Below, piece after piece: positions 16,285 through 25,708 of a DNA stretch of 64,000 bases. The notes under the pieces are model-generated. The model saw nothing but the letters and a program-made list of their open reading frames with translations. It had not been told where the DNA came from and ran no database searches. Numbering within the stretch: position 1 is the first letter of the stretch; each line of letters starts with the position of its first letter. Location: assembly GCA_003030745.1 (NCBI GenBank), contig PYVG01000001.1, forward strand, positions 1-64,000, in the 5' to 3' direction. The stretch is from Pseudidiomarina aestuarii. Lineage in GTDB: Bacteria > Pseudomonadota > Gammaproteobacteria > Enterobacterales > Alteromonadaceae. Made by a program: the position numbers and the translations under genes.

Positions 16285-17565
16285 ATGAGTTCGACTTATC
16301 GTCCTGCAACGCTGGCAATCCATCATGGTTACACCACTGATCCAGTAACCAAAGCTGTTGCCACTCCTATCTATCAAAGTGTCGCCTTTGAGTTTGACAA
16401 TGCTCAGCACGGTGCTGACTTGTTTGATTTGGCGGTGCCCGGCAATATCTATAGCCGCATTATGAATCCTACCAATGATGTGTTGGAGCAGCGCGTGGCG
16501 GCGTTGGAGGGCGGTATTGCTGGACTAGCGGTTGCATCCGGGATGGCGGCTATTCAGTACGCTCTGATTACGCTTGCTAAGCAAGGCGATAACATTGTCA
16601 CCACGCCACAAATCTACGGCGGTACCTATACTCTATTTGCGCACATGCTACCGTCATTTGGCATTGAAGTTCGGTTTGCGGAATCGGATAGTCCAGAAGC
16701 TTTGGCGGCGTTGATAGATGTCAATACCAAAGCTCTGTTCTGCGAGAGCATCGGGAATCCAGCCGGTATCGTTGCAGATATTCCAGGTCTCGCAAAAGTG
16801 GCAGAGCAAGTGGGTATTCCGCTCGTTGTAGACAATACCGTAGCAACCCCAATTTTATGCAAGCCTATCGAATTAGGCGCGCATATTGTGGTGCATTCAT
16901 TGACCAAATACATTGGCGGTCATGGCACCAGCGTCGGCGGCATTGTGGTCGATGGCGGCACCTTTGATTGGGTCAAACACGCCGATAAGTTTCCGCAGTT
17001 CAACGAACCCGAACCGGCTTATCATGGTGTTGTGTATAACGTTGCCTTTGAGGCCGCCGCCTTTATTGCACGAGTGCGCACGGTTGCGTTACGGAATACT
17101 GGCGCAGCCTTGTCGCCATTCAATGCATTCTTGATTCTACAAGGACTCGAAACACTCGAATTGCGCATTGAACGGCACTGTCACAACGCCGCCAAAGTAG
17201 TCGCGTATTTACGCGAACATCCAGCAGTCGAGTGGGTCAGCTATGCTGGCTCTTCCGAGCACAGTCACTATGCTCTCGCACAAAAGTACATTCGCGGTGG
17301 CTTGCCAGCATCATTGCTGACCTTTGGCTTAAAAGGTGGCTACGAGGCCGGCGTCAAGTTTTACGATAAGCTCGATTTATTTAAGCGACTCGTCAACATC
17401 GGTGATGCTAAATCACTCGCTTGTCACCCCGCATCAACCACACATCGGCAACTCTCAGCGGACGAGCAACTCAAGGTTGGTGTCCGTCCCGAAGCCATTC
17501 GTTTGTGTGTGGGCATCGAGCACATTGATGACATCATCGCCGACCTCGAACAAGCACTAGTCTAA
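16285..17565 (+). CDS. metY: O-acetylhomoserine sulfhydrylase (MetY)
   Basis: A 426-residue Cys/Met-metabolism PLP enzyme. The Schiff-base lysine is Lys208 in HSLTKYIGGHG; upstream are VASGMAAIQYA and the VVDNTVATPILCKP segment. The length and the GGHGTSVGG motif favour O-acetylhomoserine aminocarboxypropyltransferase over cystathionine gamma-synthase. It joins sulfide directly to acylated homoserine, giving homocysteine. ATG 16285 is preferred to 16279 because AGGA lies at a proper distance only from the former. It follows metX and hom behind its own Met-boxed promoter. Confidence 0.92.
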   Translation: MSSTYRPATLAIHHGYTTDPVTKAVATPIYQSVAFEFDNAQHGADLFDLAVPGNIYSRIMNPTNDVLEQRVAALEGGIAGLAVASGMAAIQYALITLAKQGDNIVTTPQIYGGTYTLFAHMLPSFGIEVRFAESDSPEALAALIDVNTKALFCESIGNPAGIVADIPGLAKVAEQVGIPLVVDNTVATPILCKPIELGAHIVVHSLTKYIGGHGTSVGGIVVDGGTFDWVKHADKFPQFNEPEPAYHGVVYNVAFEAAAFIARVRTVALRNTGAALSPFNAFLILQGLETLELRIERHCHNAAKVVAYLREHPAVEWVSYAGSSEHSHYALAQKYIRGGLPASLLTFGLKGGYEAGVKFYDKLDLFKRLVNIGDAKSLACHPASTTHRQLSADEQLKVGVRPEAIRLCVGIEHIDDIIADLEQALV

Positions 17566-17582
17566 CCCCCTGTTATCCAGTA

Positions 17583-17631
17583 CCATGCACTATTCCTGAA
17601 ACTAACAAAATAATAACGGAATAGTGCATGG
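17583..17631. repeat. Perfect 14-bp inverted repeat over the start of the lipoprotein gene
   Basis: CCATGCACTATTCC (17583-17596) and GGAATAGTGCATGG (17618-17631) are exact reverse complements separated by 21 bp. The right arm contains the start ATG of the next gene (17628) and part of its GGAA ribosome-binding site. In RNA the hairpin would hide the start; in DNA it could be an operator pair. It is followed by TTTTT, so it might also end metY transcription. Confidence 0.75.
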
Positions 17632-18617
17632 GTTTTTCGCCACGTTTTTTGATATTTCTTGTAGTAATTTTCGTAAGTCTGAATGGGTGCGCCACTATTG
17701 TGGAGCGCAATATGCTTAAACGTGTGCCGCCGGCGGATATATTTGAAGTAGAGCCCGAATTCTACGAACAGATGAATATCAAACAGCGCACTTTCTGTCT
17801 GCCTCATTTGGGAGGATGCACGGATTACTGGTTTATTGAATCACTCGATAATGAAAAAAATGACAAGTTGCAGTTTACCTATTCACTGGAAATCAATGGT
17901 GTGGAGACATCTGACCAAGTGAAGTTTCTGCGCGAAGACTATCCGTTTGAGCAACGTGGCTCAGTTGTTTTGGCGCATGGGTACGGTGGTGATAAGTCCA
18001 TTTGGCTATTTCAAGCAATGTATCTGCGCTTTATGGGCTACAACGTTATCGTGCCGGATTTGCAGGGACACGGTGGTTCGAGTATCGACCAACCGAGTTT
18101 TGGTTATCACGATGCCGAGTTTATCTCCGCGTTGTTAGATTCATTACCCGAACGCGAATTACCGCAGCCATTGATTGTGGCAGGAGTGTCTATGGGGGGC
18201 GTAACGGCTTCACGTTTGGCTATCATGCGAGACGATATTGATGCGGCGATATTGTTTGCGCCTATGGCAAAGTTTGATGACTCAACGGTTAGCGTCATCA
18301 AGATGATGATGCCGAGGTTCAGTAAGCTTTTGCCGGAAGATTCGGTTCGCGAAGCAGTAGCGGATGCACTAGTGGCTGCAGAGGTACCGGAAGGCGGCGC
18401 GGATACCCTGACCTATATTCCCCAACTTGATGTGCCGACACTCATATATGTAAGTGATGTCGATCCTGTGGCTCCGTTTGAAGTGTATCAACAGCTTGCA
18501 GAGTCTCGTCCTCATATCCAAGTACAACCTGTGCTCGGTCGACACCACGTCGAAATATTAAAACTAGATAATGAAATGCACGAATCGCTGTTTCAGTGGC
18601 TACAAACCATTGAATAG
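17628..18617 (+). CDS. Alpha/beta-hydrolase lipoprotein
   Basis: A 329-residue protein with a lipoprotein signal (FLVVIFVSLNGC; lipobox cysteine at about residue 20). An alpha/beta hydrolase follows: oxyanion region LAHGYGGDKSIW, nucleophile elbow GVSMGGV, an acid in YVSDVDPV and a final His in GRHHVEIL. The substrate is unknown; monoacylglycerol- or lysophospholipase-like activity at the membrane is possible. The ribosome-binding site and start lie in a perfect inverted repeat. The gene converges on the photolyase gene with a 12-base gap. Confidence 0.82.
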   Translation: MGFSPRFLIFLVVIFVSLNGCATIVERNMLKRVPPADIFEVEPEFYEQMNIKQRTFCLPHLGGCTDYWFIESLDNEKNDKLQFTYSLEINGVETSDQVKFLREDYPFEQRGSVVLAHGYGGDKSIWLFQAMYLRFMGYNVIVPDLQGHGGSSIDQPSFGYHDAEFISALLDSLPERELPQPLIVAGVSMGGVTASRLAIMRDDIDAAILFAPMAKFDDSTVSVIKMMMPRFSKLLPEDSVREAVADALVAAEVPEGGADTLTYIPQLDVPTLIYVSDVDPVAPFEVYQQLAESRPHIQVQPVLGRHHVEILKLDNEMHESLFQWLQTIE

Positions 18618-18629
18618 AAGATGCATTAT

Positions 18630-20096
18630 TTATGATTTGGTTTGGCGGACGTGAGTTTGCACGATGCGTTTGCCTTCCTCTTTGACCGATGACTGTTTGC
18701 GATAGCCCCACAGCAGATCACGGGCAATTTTAGCGCGCTCGGTTAAATCGATAATCGGTTCTGGATAATCTTTTCCGAGCTGACAATTATAAAGAGCCTG
18801 CTCCATTTGAGTGAGTTGCCACGGCGTGTGAATGAGCTCGTCGGGAACTTGTTCTAATTCTGGTAGCCACTGCCGCAAGAAGGAACCCTCGGGATCATGC
18901 TCTTGGCTCTGTTTGACCGGATTATAAATACGAATGGTATTGGTGCCGGTGACTCCCGCTTGCATTTGAAACTGCGGATAGTGAATACCGGGCTCAAAAT
19001 CAAGAAACATCCGAGCTAAATGGTAGCTGCCACGACGCCAGTCGATCAGCAAATGATGACAGAGAAAACTCACCAACATGGCGCGCATGCGAAAGTTAAT
19101 GTAGCCCGTTGCATGCAAGCAACGCATGCAAGCGTCAACCATCGGAAATCCAGTTCGCCCATCTTGCCACGCCAGTAAGTGCTCACCAACCTGTTCATCA
19201 TCACGATAAGGAAAGGCTTCATAAGCTCGGTTTACCGGACGAAATTCCATGTCCGATTCACTCTCAAACTTCTGCATAAAATGACAATGCCAGTGCACGC
19301 GAGAAGCTAGTGCGACTACGGCTTTGCGCCATCCGGGAACCTGCCACTGCCGCAACAGTTGTTGGTACATTTCGCGTAAACTGATAGCGCCCCAGGCAAG
19401 ATAGGGCGACATCCGCGAACAGCTCAGCCGACTGCCCTCTGGTTTTGAAATGTGATACGGATAATTCTTGCCACGTCCGGCAAAGAAATCTTCAAGGGTC
19501 GCCCAAGCCTCCTTACTGCCGCCACATTGAAAGTTATTATCTGGCGTCAGCCATGATGCGGGTGGTTCGTAGGTTTGCCAGCAATCAGGTAAGGTACCTT
19601 TGAATGGCTGAGCATCTGCGAGCGGAGTCGGTTGAATGCGCTGACGCATGGTTTGCTTCCAGCGTGCATCCCATTCACGCCTGTCTTTGGCGCCGCGAAT
19701 CACGGCGCCGGTTTGGCTTTCATGCCATGGTATGTGCTGTTCTTGGCACCAGCTTTTTACGGCACGATCACGAGCATAGGTGACTTCCAAACCAATTTCT
19801 TGATGGCTGTACAGTGCATCAATGCCGACTGCGTCATGCAATGCTTGGAGTAATTGATGGACGTCGCCATGGACGCGGTAAAGCGGCAACTCGAAGGCTT
19901 CAAGCTCGGCGGTCATGTCATCCAGACATTGCCACACAAAGCGCCAATGACGGATATCATAGTGCGGCGCTTTGACAACGTCTGGTTCAACGCAATAAAA
20001 CAGAATGACCGGGCGCTCAGAGGCGATAGCGCGTCGCAGAGGTTCGTGATCGGTTAGCCGTAAATCACGTTTCAGCCAAACTACCGCAACACTCAC
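18630..20096 (-). CDS. Cryptochrome/photolyase family protein (FAD-binding)
   Basis: A 488-residue photolyase-superfamily protein: an N-terminal alpha/beta antenna domain ([18 protein letters not shown]) and a C-terminal FAD domain (from about 220) with [51 protein letters not shown] and [11 protein letters not shown]. The enzyme uses blue or near-UV light to repair DNA photoproducts or to signal. The Asn-Thr-x-Arg stretch and the length suggest a non-DASH subgroup, possibly class III-like; the damage type is not certain. The GTG start follows the DASH gene stop by eight bases. It is the last gene of the OYE-DASH-photolyase operon. Confidence 0.88.
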   Translation of the reverse strand: MSVAVVWLKRDLRLTDHEPLRRAIASERPVILFYCVEPDVVKAPHYDIRHWRFVWQCLDDMTAELEAFELPLYRVHGDVHQLLQALHDAVGIDALYSHQEIGLEVTYARDRAVKSWCQEQHIPWHESQTGAVIRGAKDRREWDARWKQTMRQRIQPTPLADAQPFKGTLPDCWQTYEPPASWLTPDNNFQCGGSKEAWATLEDFFAGRGKNYPYHISKPEGSRLSCSRMSPYLAWGAISLREMYQQLLRQWQVPGWRKAVVALASRVHWHCHFMQKFESESDMEFRPVNRAYEAFPYRDDEQVGEHLLAWQDGRTGFPMVDACMRCLHATGYINFRMRAMLVSFLCHHLLIDWRRGSYHLARMFLDFEPGIHYPQFQMQAGVTGTNTIRIYNPVKQSQEHDPEGSFLRQWLPELEQVPDELIHTPWQLTQMEQALYNCQLGKDYPEPIIDLTERAKIARDLLWGYRKQSSVKEEGKRIVQTHVRQTKS

Positions 20097-20104
20097 TTGG
20101 AATC

Positions 20105-21448
20105 CTAGTCTTTAATCGGCCAATCGGCGGCATCAATATGGTCGAGCGGACCGTCATTCACCGCACCATCCCAGCGTTCAATAAAGCTGCCATCTGGATC
20201 GTATTGGCGAGTTTGTTTAGCCAAGTCAAATTGACGATGGCCACGTGGATCGGCACCCACGCCAGCGAGATATTGCCAGTTACCCCAATTAGCGCCGACA
20301 TCGTAGTCCACCAACTGTTGTTCAAAGTAAGCTGCGCCGTAACGCCAATCGAGCTGCAATTCATGCACGAAACAGCTCGCGACCAATTGCCGTCCGCGAT
20401 TCGACATATAGCCAGTGGCATTGAGTTGCTTCATGCATGCATTCACGATGGGATAGGGCGTATTGCCCTGACACCATTTTTGTAAGCGGCCACCATAGAA
20501 ACTGGTGGTTGGACGTTGCGCTTTAATGCCTTGAAAGCGATACAAATGCTGTTTGTGAGTGTGGGCATACCATTGGAAGTACTCGCGCCAGAGCAGCTCG
20601 AAGTAAATCCAATAGGTGCTATCGTTGGCTCCATGCTCTCGTTCATAGGTATGTAAGCGCTGATTGAGTCGGCGGACCGACAGCGAACCATTCGCTAGCC
20701 ATGGCGAGAACTTGGTAGAAGAAGTCCAGTCGTCCAGAGCGTTACGGGTTTCTTTGTAGGTACTGGCGTGACGATGTCGAAAATAGGTACTGACATGGCT
20801 CAGAGCAGCCTCGCACCCGCCTTGCACCACCGGCTGTTCCACCGGCAGCAATGGTGCCATAGGTTTCCCATCATAGTAGCGCCAATCACTGGCCCGTAAT
20901 GGCGCTGTCGGCAGTTGCTTCGGTGCATCCAAAGGCGGACGTATGGCGACGCGCAGATCGGGTCTCTCAACCAAGCGACGAAATTTCGAAAAAGACTCAG
21001 GAAGCTGCTTCAGTTGGAAAGGCAACTGCGCTTGGTCGAACAACGTATGGGTATCATCTTCGATGAATGTTAAATAGGGATACCGTTGCTGCGCGAGTTG
21101 CCAGTACTGATTCTCGTAGTAGCCCGCATTACGTGAGCGATACACCACATCAACGTGACCACGACTGATTAACTCAGCCAGTGCTTGAAGCGGTGGCTCG
21201 TAAGTAATGAGCAGGCGATTGCCACGTTGGCGTAATGCCAAATCGAGCTGCCGTAAAGACTCATGTAAAAATAGCCACCGTGCCGGACCAATGCTGCGCA
21301 TGCCATAACGGTTCGGGATAAACCATTGTGGATTAACCGGAAACCAGCAGATTAGCTGATCACATTCTGATGCGGCTTGCGACAACACGCGATGGTCATC
21401 AACTCGTAAGTCGTTTTGAAACCAAAGAAGACCAACGCGGTGTCGCAT
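20105..21448 (-). CDS. DASH-family cryptochrome
   Basis: A 447-residue photolyase homologue of the DASH branch, recognised by [11 protein letters not shown] followed by [16 protein letters not shown] and by the end region [17 protein letters not shown]. The N-terminal antenna half begins [19 protein letters not shown] proteins bind FAD and MTHF and repair cyclobutane dimers in single-stranded or looped DNA; some act as light sensors (family knowledge). It lies 12 bases downstream of the old yellow enzyme gene and eight bases upstream of a second photolyase, on the same strand. Confidence 0.93.
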   Translation of the reverse strand: MRHRVGLLWFQNDLRVDDHRVLSQAASECDQLICWFPVNPQWFIPNRYGMRSIGPARWLFLHESLRQLDLALRQRGNRLLITYEPPLQALAELISRGHVDVVYRSRNAGYYENQYWQLAQQRYPYLTFIEDDTHTLFDQAQLPFQLKQLPESFSKFRRLVERPDLRVAIRPPLDAPKQLPTAPLRASDWRYYDGKPMAPLLPVEQPVVQGGCEAALSHVSTYFRHRHASTYKETRNALDDWTSSTKFSPWLANGSLSVRRLNQRLHTYEREHGANDSTYWIYFELLWREYFQWYAHTHKQHLYRFQGIKAQRPTTSFYGGRLQKWCQGNTPYPIVNACMKQLNATGYMSNRGRQLVASCFVHELQLDWRYGAAYFEQQLVDYDVGANWGNWQYLAGVGADPRGHRQFDLAKQTRQYDPDGSFIERWDGAVNDGPLDHIDAADWPIKD

Positions 21449-21460
21449 GTTAGGAGTACC

Positions 21461-22579
21461 TTAGACCAGTTCGGTCAATGATTTTTTGCTGAATGCTTCA
21501 ATTTCGTCATCGCGGCCATCACGCATTTTCAGCAACCAATTTGGATCTTGGAGCAGCGCACGACCCACAGCGATGAGGTCAAATTCACCAGCACTCATTC
21601 GTTTTGTGAGTTCTTCAATGCCTGACTTTTCAACAGCAGGTTTGTCAGAAGCGAAGGTACCACTGATAAAGTCCTCAGTGAGTCCAACGCTACCAACGGA
21701 GATTGCTGGTTTGCCACTCAGCTTTTGAGTCCAGCCGGCCAAGTTCAGGTCTGAGCCTTCAAATTCTGGTTCCCAGAACCGTCGTTGTGAAGCATGGAAA
21801 ATATCCACGCCAGCATCACTTAGCCATTTAAGTAATTGCTCAAGCTCGGCTGGTGTTTCGCACAGGCGTGCCGTGTAATCCTGCTGCTTCCACTGAGAAA
21901 AGCGGAACACAATCGCAAAATCTTCGCCGACTGCGGCACGGACAGCGCGCACAACTTCAATAGCAAAACGTGCGCGATTCTCGAAGGAACCACCGTATTC
22001 GTCGGTCCGCTCGTTCGTGCCCGCCCACAAGAACTGATCAACTAGGTAGCCATGCGCACCATGAATTTCAACACCGTCGAAACCGACTTCTTTGGCTAAA
22101 CGTGCAGACTCAGCAAAGCCATGAATGACGGCATCGATGTCAGCCTTCGTCATCGCTTTACCGTTCGCTTTGCCAGGCGCAAACAAGCCAGACGGGCTGT
22201 ATGCTGGTGCCGCGTCATCAGATTCCGGCTTACGAACCGAACCGACATGCCATAGTTGTGGGATGATTTGACCACCCGCCGCATGCACCGCTTCAACCAC
22301 TTGTCGCCAACCGGCCATCGCTTCGTCGCCGTAGATGTGCGGAACATTCGGATAACCGCTAGCGCCTTCATGCATGATTTCTGTTCCCTCAGTAATAATG
22401 AGGCCGATTTGCCCTTCAGCGCGGCGCTGATAGTAAGCAACATTTTTCGGGTTGGGTACGTTGCCAGGTGAGAAGCTACGCGTCATTGGTGCCATCGCAA
22501 CGCGATTGCGCAACTGTAAGCTTTTGCATTGAAACGGCTGAAATAATGGTGCTAGCTCGCTCGGGATCGAGTTGGCCAT
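21461..22579 (-). CDS. Old yellow enzyme family NADH:flavin oxidoreductase
   Basis: A 372-residue FMN TIM barrel of the alkene reductase/NemA type. RNRVAMAPMTRSFS is the FMN-binding first strand. HGAHGYLVDQFL supplies the usual histidine substrate-binding element, then NERTDEYGGSFENRARF, and a late VGRALLQDPNW binds FMN phosphate. It reduces activated C=C bonds of enones, nitro compounds or maleimides with NADPH (family knowledge). It is the first gene of an apparent three-gene operon with the two photolyase genes, and a 28-bp palindrome lies about 40 bp upstream, consistent with repressor control. Confidence 0.92.
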   Translation of the reverse strand: MANSIPSELAPLFQPFQCKSLQLRNRVAMAPMTRSFSPGNVPNPKNVAYYQRRAEGQIGLIITEGTEIMHEGASGYPNVPHIYGDEAMAGWRQVVEAVHAAGGQIIPQLWHVGSVRKPESDDAAPAYSPSGLFAPGKANGKAMTKADIDAVIHGFAESARLAKEVGFDGVEIHGAHGYLVDQFLWAGTNERTDEYGGSFENRARFAIEVVRAVRAAVGEDFAIVFRFSQWKQQDYTARLCETPAELEQLLKWLSDAGVDIFHASQRRFWEPEFEGSDLNLAGWTQKLSGKPAISVGSVGLTEDFISGTFASDKPAVEKSGIEELTKRMSAGEFDLIAVGRALLQDPNWLLKMRDGRDDEIEAFSKKSLTELV

Positions 22580-22618
22580 AAAGACTCCTACTTAGTATTT
22601 GAGGTTATTACGCACAGA

Positions 22619-22646
22619 CTATCGCTATAGATCTCTATAACGATAG
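22619..22646. promoter_or_regulatory. 28-bp palindromic operator upstream of the OYE operon
   Basis: Outer arms CTATCG (22619-22624) and CGATAG (22641-22646) enclose inner arms TATAGA (22626-22631) and TCTATA (22634-22639); only one symmetric pair is mismatched. It lies 40-67 bp upstream of the OYE start, in the 89-bp spacer behind the HtpX-like gene. The size suits one or two TetR/MarR-type dimers. No regulator gene is adjacent. Confidence 0.62.
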
Positions 22647-22668
22647 CTCGTTGCGAAGATAAAAGGGA

Positions 22669-24318
22669 CTACTCAAACATGGTGTCTGGTAGCGGAGATT
22701 CAATGCATGCGCACAAAGTGGCGACTAATTTCTTTTCGGTGGTTGAAATAACACCGTCGTGGGTGCAAATGGCAGTCCAACGTTCCACAACACGTTGCTT
22801 CTGCTGCGGAGACCAGCGTTTGATAGTGGTTATTGCGGCGCTGAGCTGCGCATAATCAACGCTTTCGCCTGCTTCGGCTTGCTGTAGTGCAGAGCAGGTG
22901 GTGTCCAAGGCTAGCTTGTTTTCTAGGGTATCCTTGAAAGCGCCTTTGGGGAGAAGTTGCCGAGCCAATAGTTGATACAGACACCAGTGAAAGAGGTCGG
23001 CGCTGTGTTCGAGCAACTGTAGGTCATGAATCAAACCAATGCGTTTGGACTCTGGGGCAAGACGCAACGCAGGCACAGCCAACTCAATCAGTGCTAGCTG
23101 CTGAGCCGGTCCCAATGCGGCAAGTTCGTTCATCAAATCGCTCGCGGCAGTATCCATCGAACTGGAAATTAAGGACCGAACCAATTCTGGTGCATGTTGC
23201 GGTGAGCGGGCCCTCTCCAATAGTAATGCCGGGAGGGCTAGTAGTGCTAGCTGGTCTAGTGCAGAAGGCTTCGGTTGTTTTGCGACTTGCTCTGCTTTGC
23301 TCTCGACAAACGCTTGGCGTGGCTCTGGATAATGACCATTCCAGCGCGGTTGAATTCGTTTAATGCGCTTATCCAGCGGTGGGTGTGTGGCCATCAAACT
23401 GAACCACTTTGACAATGCCTGGCCGAAAAATAAATGCGCCACTTCATCAGCATTTTGATGCTGCACACGGCTACCGTGTTGGCGCGCTCCAATTTGTTGC
23501 AGGGCACCCGCTAAACCTTCAGGATTCCGCGTAAATTGAATCGCTGCGGCATCCGCCAAATATTCACGTTGACGACTGACAGCTGCTTTGATGATGTTGC
23601 CAAAGAACACACCCACGCCGCCGATAATCATGAGCGCGATGCCCACCAGCGGTAAAATATTGTTGTTATTACGGCCACGTGAGCGGAAGCGTGCCGAATG
23701 CAGCATAATCCGGCCAAAATGGGCCAGCGCCAGAATACCGGCAAGTGCAGCAATCAAACGAATATTGAGACGCATATCGCCATTGAGAATATGACTGAAT
23801 TCGTGGGCTACCACTGCCTGCAGTTCTTCCCGCGAAAAGGTTTCGATGGAGCCCTGCGTGAGTCCGATAGCGGCATCTTTGGTTTCATAACCTGCAGCAA
23901 ATGCATTAATGCCAGCTTCGTTCGGAAGAATATAGACGGCGGGCACCGGCATGTTGGCCGCAATCGCCATTTCTTCGACGACATTCAGGACACGTCTCTG
24001 AACCGGATCTTGGGAATCGGGCGCAATACGAACACCGCCGAGTTGTTCGGCCACCACATGACCGCCTGGCTTCAATGTGACCCACTTCGCCATCATGATG
24101 AGCAATATGGCACCGCCCACAGCCGCAGCGATAATACCGAGAGGCTTCCACTGCACGACATAGTCTGTGCTACCGGGCGTTTGTGTCACTCCGCCCATAG
24201 TTACTGCCGCAAGAGCAACCACAAGGCCGATGATGAGGAAGAAAGCGAGTACAAATAAAAACACCAACAACAGCGTGTTTCGGCGCGCTTGTTGTTGGTG
24301 TTCAAAAAAGTTAACCAT
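22669..24318 (-). CDS. HtpX-like M48 metalloprotease with long C-terminal extension
   Basis: A 549-residue membrane protease. Two hydrophobic segments (about 15-40 and 60-80) precede the M48 domain. HExxH zinc ligands are at 172-176 (AHEFSHILNGD), and the third ligand lies in SRQREYLADAAA. Two more hydrophobic stretches follow (about 190-240), then ATHPPLDKRIKRI, the end of the peptidase domain. Residues from about 345 form a helical extension absent from the 290-residue HtpX. It should degrade damaged membrane proteins. It lies 27 bases after lemA, a frequent partner of this M48 subgroup. Confidence 0.87.
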   Translation of the reverse strand: MVNFFEHQQQARRNTLLLVFLFVLAFFLIIGLVVALAAVTMGGVTQTPGSTDYVVQWKPLGIIAAAVGGAILLIMMAKWVTLKPGGHVVAEQLGGVRIAPDSQDPVQRRVLNVVEEMAIAANMPVPAVYILPNEAGINAFAAGYETKDAAIGLTQGSIETFSREELQAVVAHEFSHILNGDMRLNIRLIAALAGILALAHFGRIMLHSARFRSRGRNNNNILPLVGIALMIIGGVGVFFGNIIKAAVSRQREYLADAAAIQFTRNPEGLAGALQQIGARQHGSRVQHQNADEVAHLFFGQALSKWFSLMATHPPLDKRIKRIQPRWNGHYPEPRQAFVESKAEQVAKQPKPSALDQLALLALPALLLERARSPQHAPELVRSLISSSMDTAASDLMNELAALGPAQQLALIELAVPALRLAPESKRIGLIHDLQLLEHSADLFHWCLYQLLARQLLPKGAFKDTLENKLALDTTCSALQQAEAGESVDYAQLSAAITTIKRWSPQQKQRVVERWTAICTHDGVISTTEKKLVATLCACIESPLPDTMFE

Positions 24319-24345
24319 AGTGGCTCTTCTGCTGTGGCTTCAGAA

Positions 24346-24942
24346 CTAAAATTGTACTTTCGGAGCCGCTTGAATTTCAGCGCTATCGGCAAACTCCAGT
24401 AAGCTCGCATCTTTGCTGTGGCCGAAGAAACTGGCAACAGCGACCGGCGGGAATGACTGCCGATACGTATTGTAGGTCATGACTGCATCGTTAAACGCTT
24501 GTCGAGCAAACGCGACACGATTTTCTGTGCTCGTCAGTTCTTCAGAGACTTGCATCATGTTCTGGTTGGCTTTCAAATCGGGATAGGCTTCCATCACCAC
24601 ATTCAAGCGACCTAAAGCGGAACCCAACGCACCTTCAGCGCCGCCCAACTGAGCCATCGCCGCACCATCACTCGGGTTTTTCGCTGCTTTCGGTAAGGCT
24701 GCTGCCGCTTGATTACGAGCCGCAATCACGGACTCGAGAGTTTCCCGCTCATGCTTTAAATAAGCTTTTGCGGTTTCAACCAAGTTTGGGATCAGGTCAT
24801 AACGACGTTTTAATTGCACTTCAATTTGTGCAAAGGCGTTTTCAAACTGATTACGCAAGCGCACCAATTTGTTGTAGATGCCGATCAAATACACAAACAA
24901 CAGAACGACGACGATTAATAGAATCCAGCCAGTACCCATCAC
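24346..24942 (-). CDS. LemA family protein
   Basis: A 198-residue protein with one N-terminal transmembrane helix (WILLIVVVLLFVYLIGIYN) and a long coiled, helical body. Diagnostic stretches are RLRNQFENAFAQIEVQLKRR, YDLIPNLVETAKAYLKHE and NRVAFARQAFNDAVMTYNTY. LemA proteins form membrane-anchored helical bundles; many sit beside HtpX-like or TPM-domain genes and may help protein quality control (family knowledge, mechanism unsettled). It is the first gene of the lemA-protease pair and is divergent from gmk over 75 bases. Confidence 0.93.
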   Translation of the reverse strand: MMGTGWILLIVVVLLFVYLIGIYNKLVRLRNQFENAFAQIEVQLKRRYDLIPNLVETAKAYLKHERETLESVIAARNQAAAALPKAAKNPSDGAAMAQLGGAEGALGSALGRLNVVMEAYPDLKANQNMMQVSEELTSTENRVAFARQAFNDAVMTYNTYRQSFPPVAVASFFGHSKDASLLEFADSAEIQAAPKVQF

Positions 24943-25017
24943 AAAACTCCTTCTGTCTCATGCACTCACCATGCTATGCTTTAGCGTCATTAGCAAGCGA
25001 CATAATTGTAATATTTA

Positions 25018-25665
25018 ATGACAGCATCGACCGCCACTGCCCCAGGAAATTTATTTATCGTAGCCGCTCCAAGTGGCGCCGGTAAATCCAGTTTAATCCG
25101 TGCATTGCTGGAACGCCACAATGATGGCTCCATGCAAGTGTCGGTGTCCTGCACCACCCGCGCGCCGCGACCTGGCGAGCAAGACGGTGTGCATTATCAT
25201 TTCCTCTCCGTTGAACGCTTTCAAGCCAAAATCGATAACCACGAGTTTTATGAGTGGGCGAAAGTCTTCGATAACTATTATGGAACCTCGCGGACGGTCA
25301 TCGAAGAAACCTTACAACAGGGTGTTGATGTGTTTCTCGACATCGATTGGCAGGGTGCGCGGCAAGTTCGTGAAGCTTATCCGGCAGCACAGTCGATTTT
25401 TATTGTCCCGCCGAGTTTAGCTGAATTAGAACAGCGCTTACGTACTCGCGGACAAGATAGTGATGCCGTCATCCAGCAGCGCATGGCAAAAGCGCAGACA
25501 GAAATGTCGCATTATCATGAGTTTGACTACCTGCTGGTGAATGACGAGTTTAACGCTACTTTGGCAGATTTTGAGCATATTGTGCTGGCTCGACGCCATC
25601 GAATGCCGTTGCAGCAAGCACGGCATGCAGCTAAACTCAAAGATCTCTTGGCGAATGACGGCTAA
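25018..25665 (+). CDS. gmk: Guanylate kinase
   Basis: A 215-residue P-loop kinase that phosphorylates GMP to GDP with ATP. It shows the P-loop [14 protein letters not shown] (about residues 17-30), the GMP-binding [20 protein letters not shown], and the [11 protein letters not shown] and [17 protein letters not shown] lid region. Length is close to E. coli Gmk (207). The ribosome-binding site is weak. The order gmk-rpoZ-spoT is conserved across gammaproteobacteria and links GMP metabolism to (p)ppGpp control. The promoter of rpoZ lies in its last codons. Confidence 0.97.
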   Translation: MTASTATAPGNLFIVAAPSGAGKSSLIRALLERHNDGSMQVSVSCTTRAPRPGEQDGVHYHFLSVERFQAKIDNHEFYEWAKVFDNYYGTSRTVIEETLQQGVDVFLDIDWQGARQVREAYPAAQSIFIVPPSLAELEQRLRTRGQDSDAVIQQRMAKAQTEMSHYHEFDYLLVNDEFNATLADFEHIVLARRHRMPLQQARHAAKLKDLLANDG

Positions 25666-25676
25666 ATCCGTATAAT
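25648..25676 (+). promoter_or_regulatory. Promoter for rpoZ-spoT
   Basis: TTGGCG (25648-25653), a 17-bp spacer and a perfect TATAAT (25671-25676) precede rpoZ by 32 bases. The -35 lies inside the gmk 3' end, so rpoZ-spoT can be transcribed apart from gmk. Confidence 0.72.
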
Positions 25677-25708
25677 TCCTGACCCATTTGTAAGTGCTGG
25701 AGTAAGTA

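Noticed and set aside
23698..24258. A 186-codon open frame on the plus strand, antisense to the HtpX-like gene
   Set aside because: The minus-strand frame has a clear M48 domain with zinc ligands; the plus-strand product is rich in His/Asn/Cys with no domain and no ribosome-binding site, as expected of a shadow frame.
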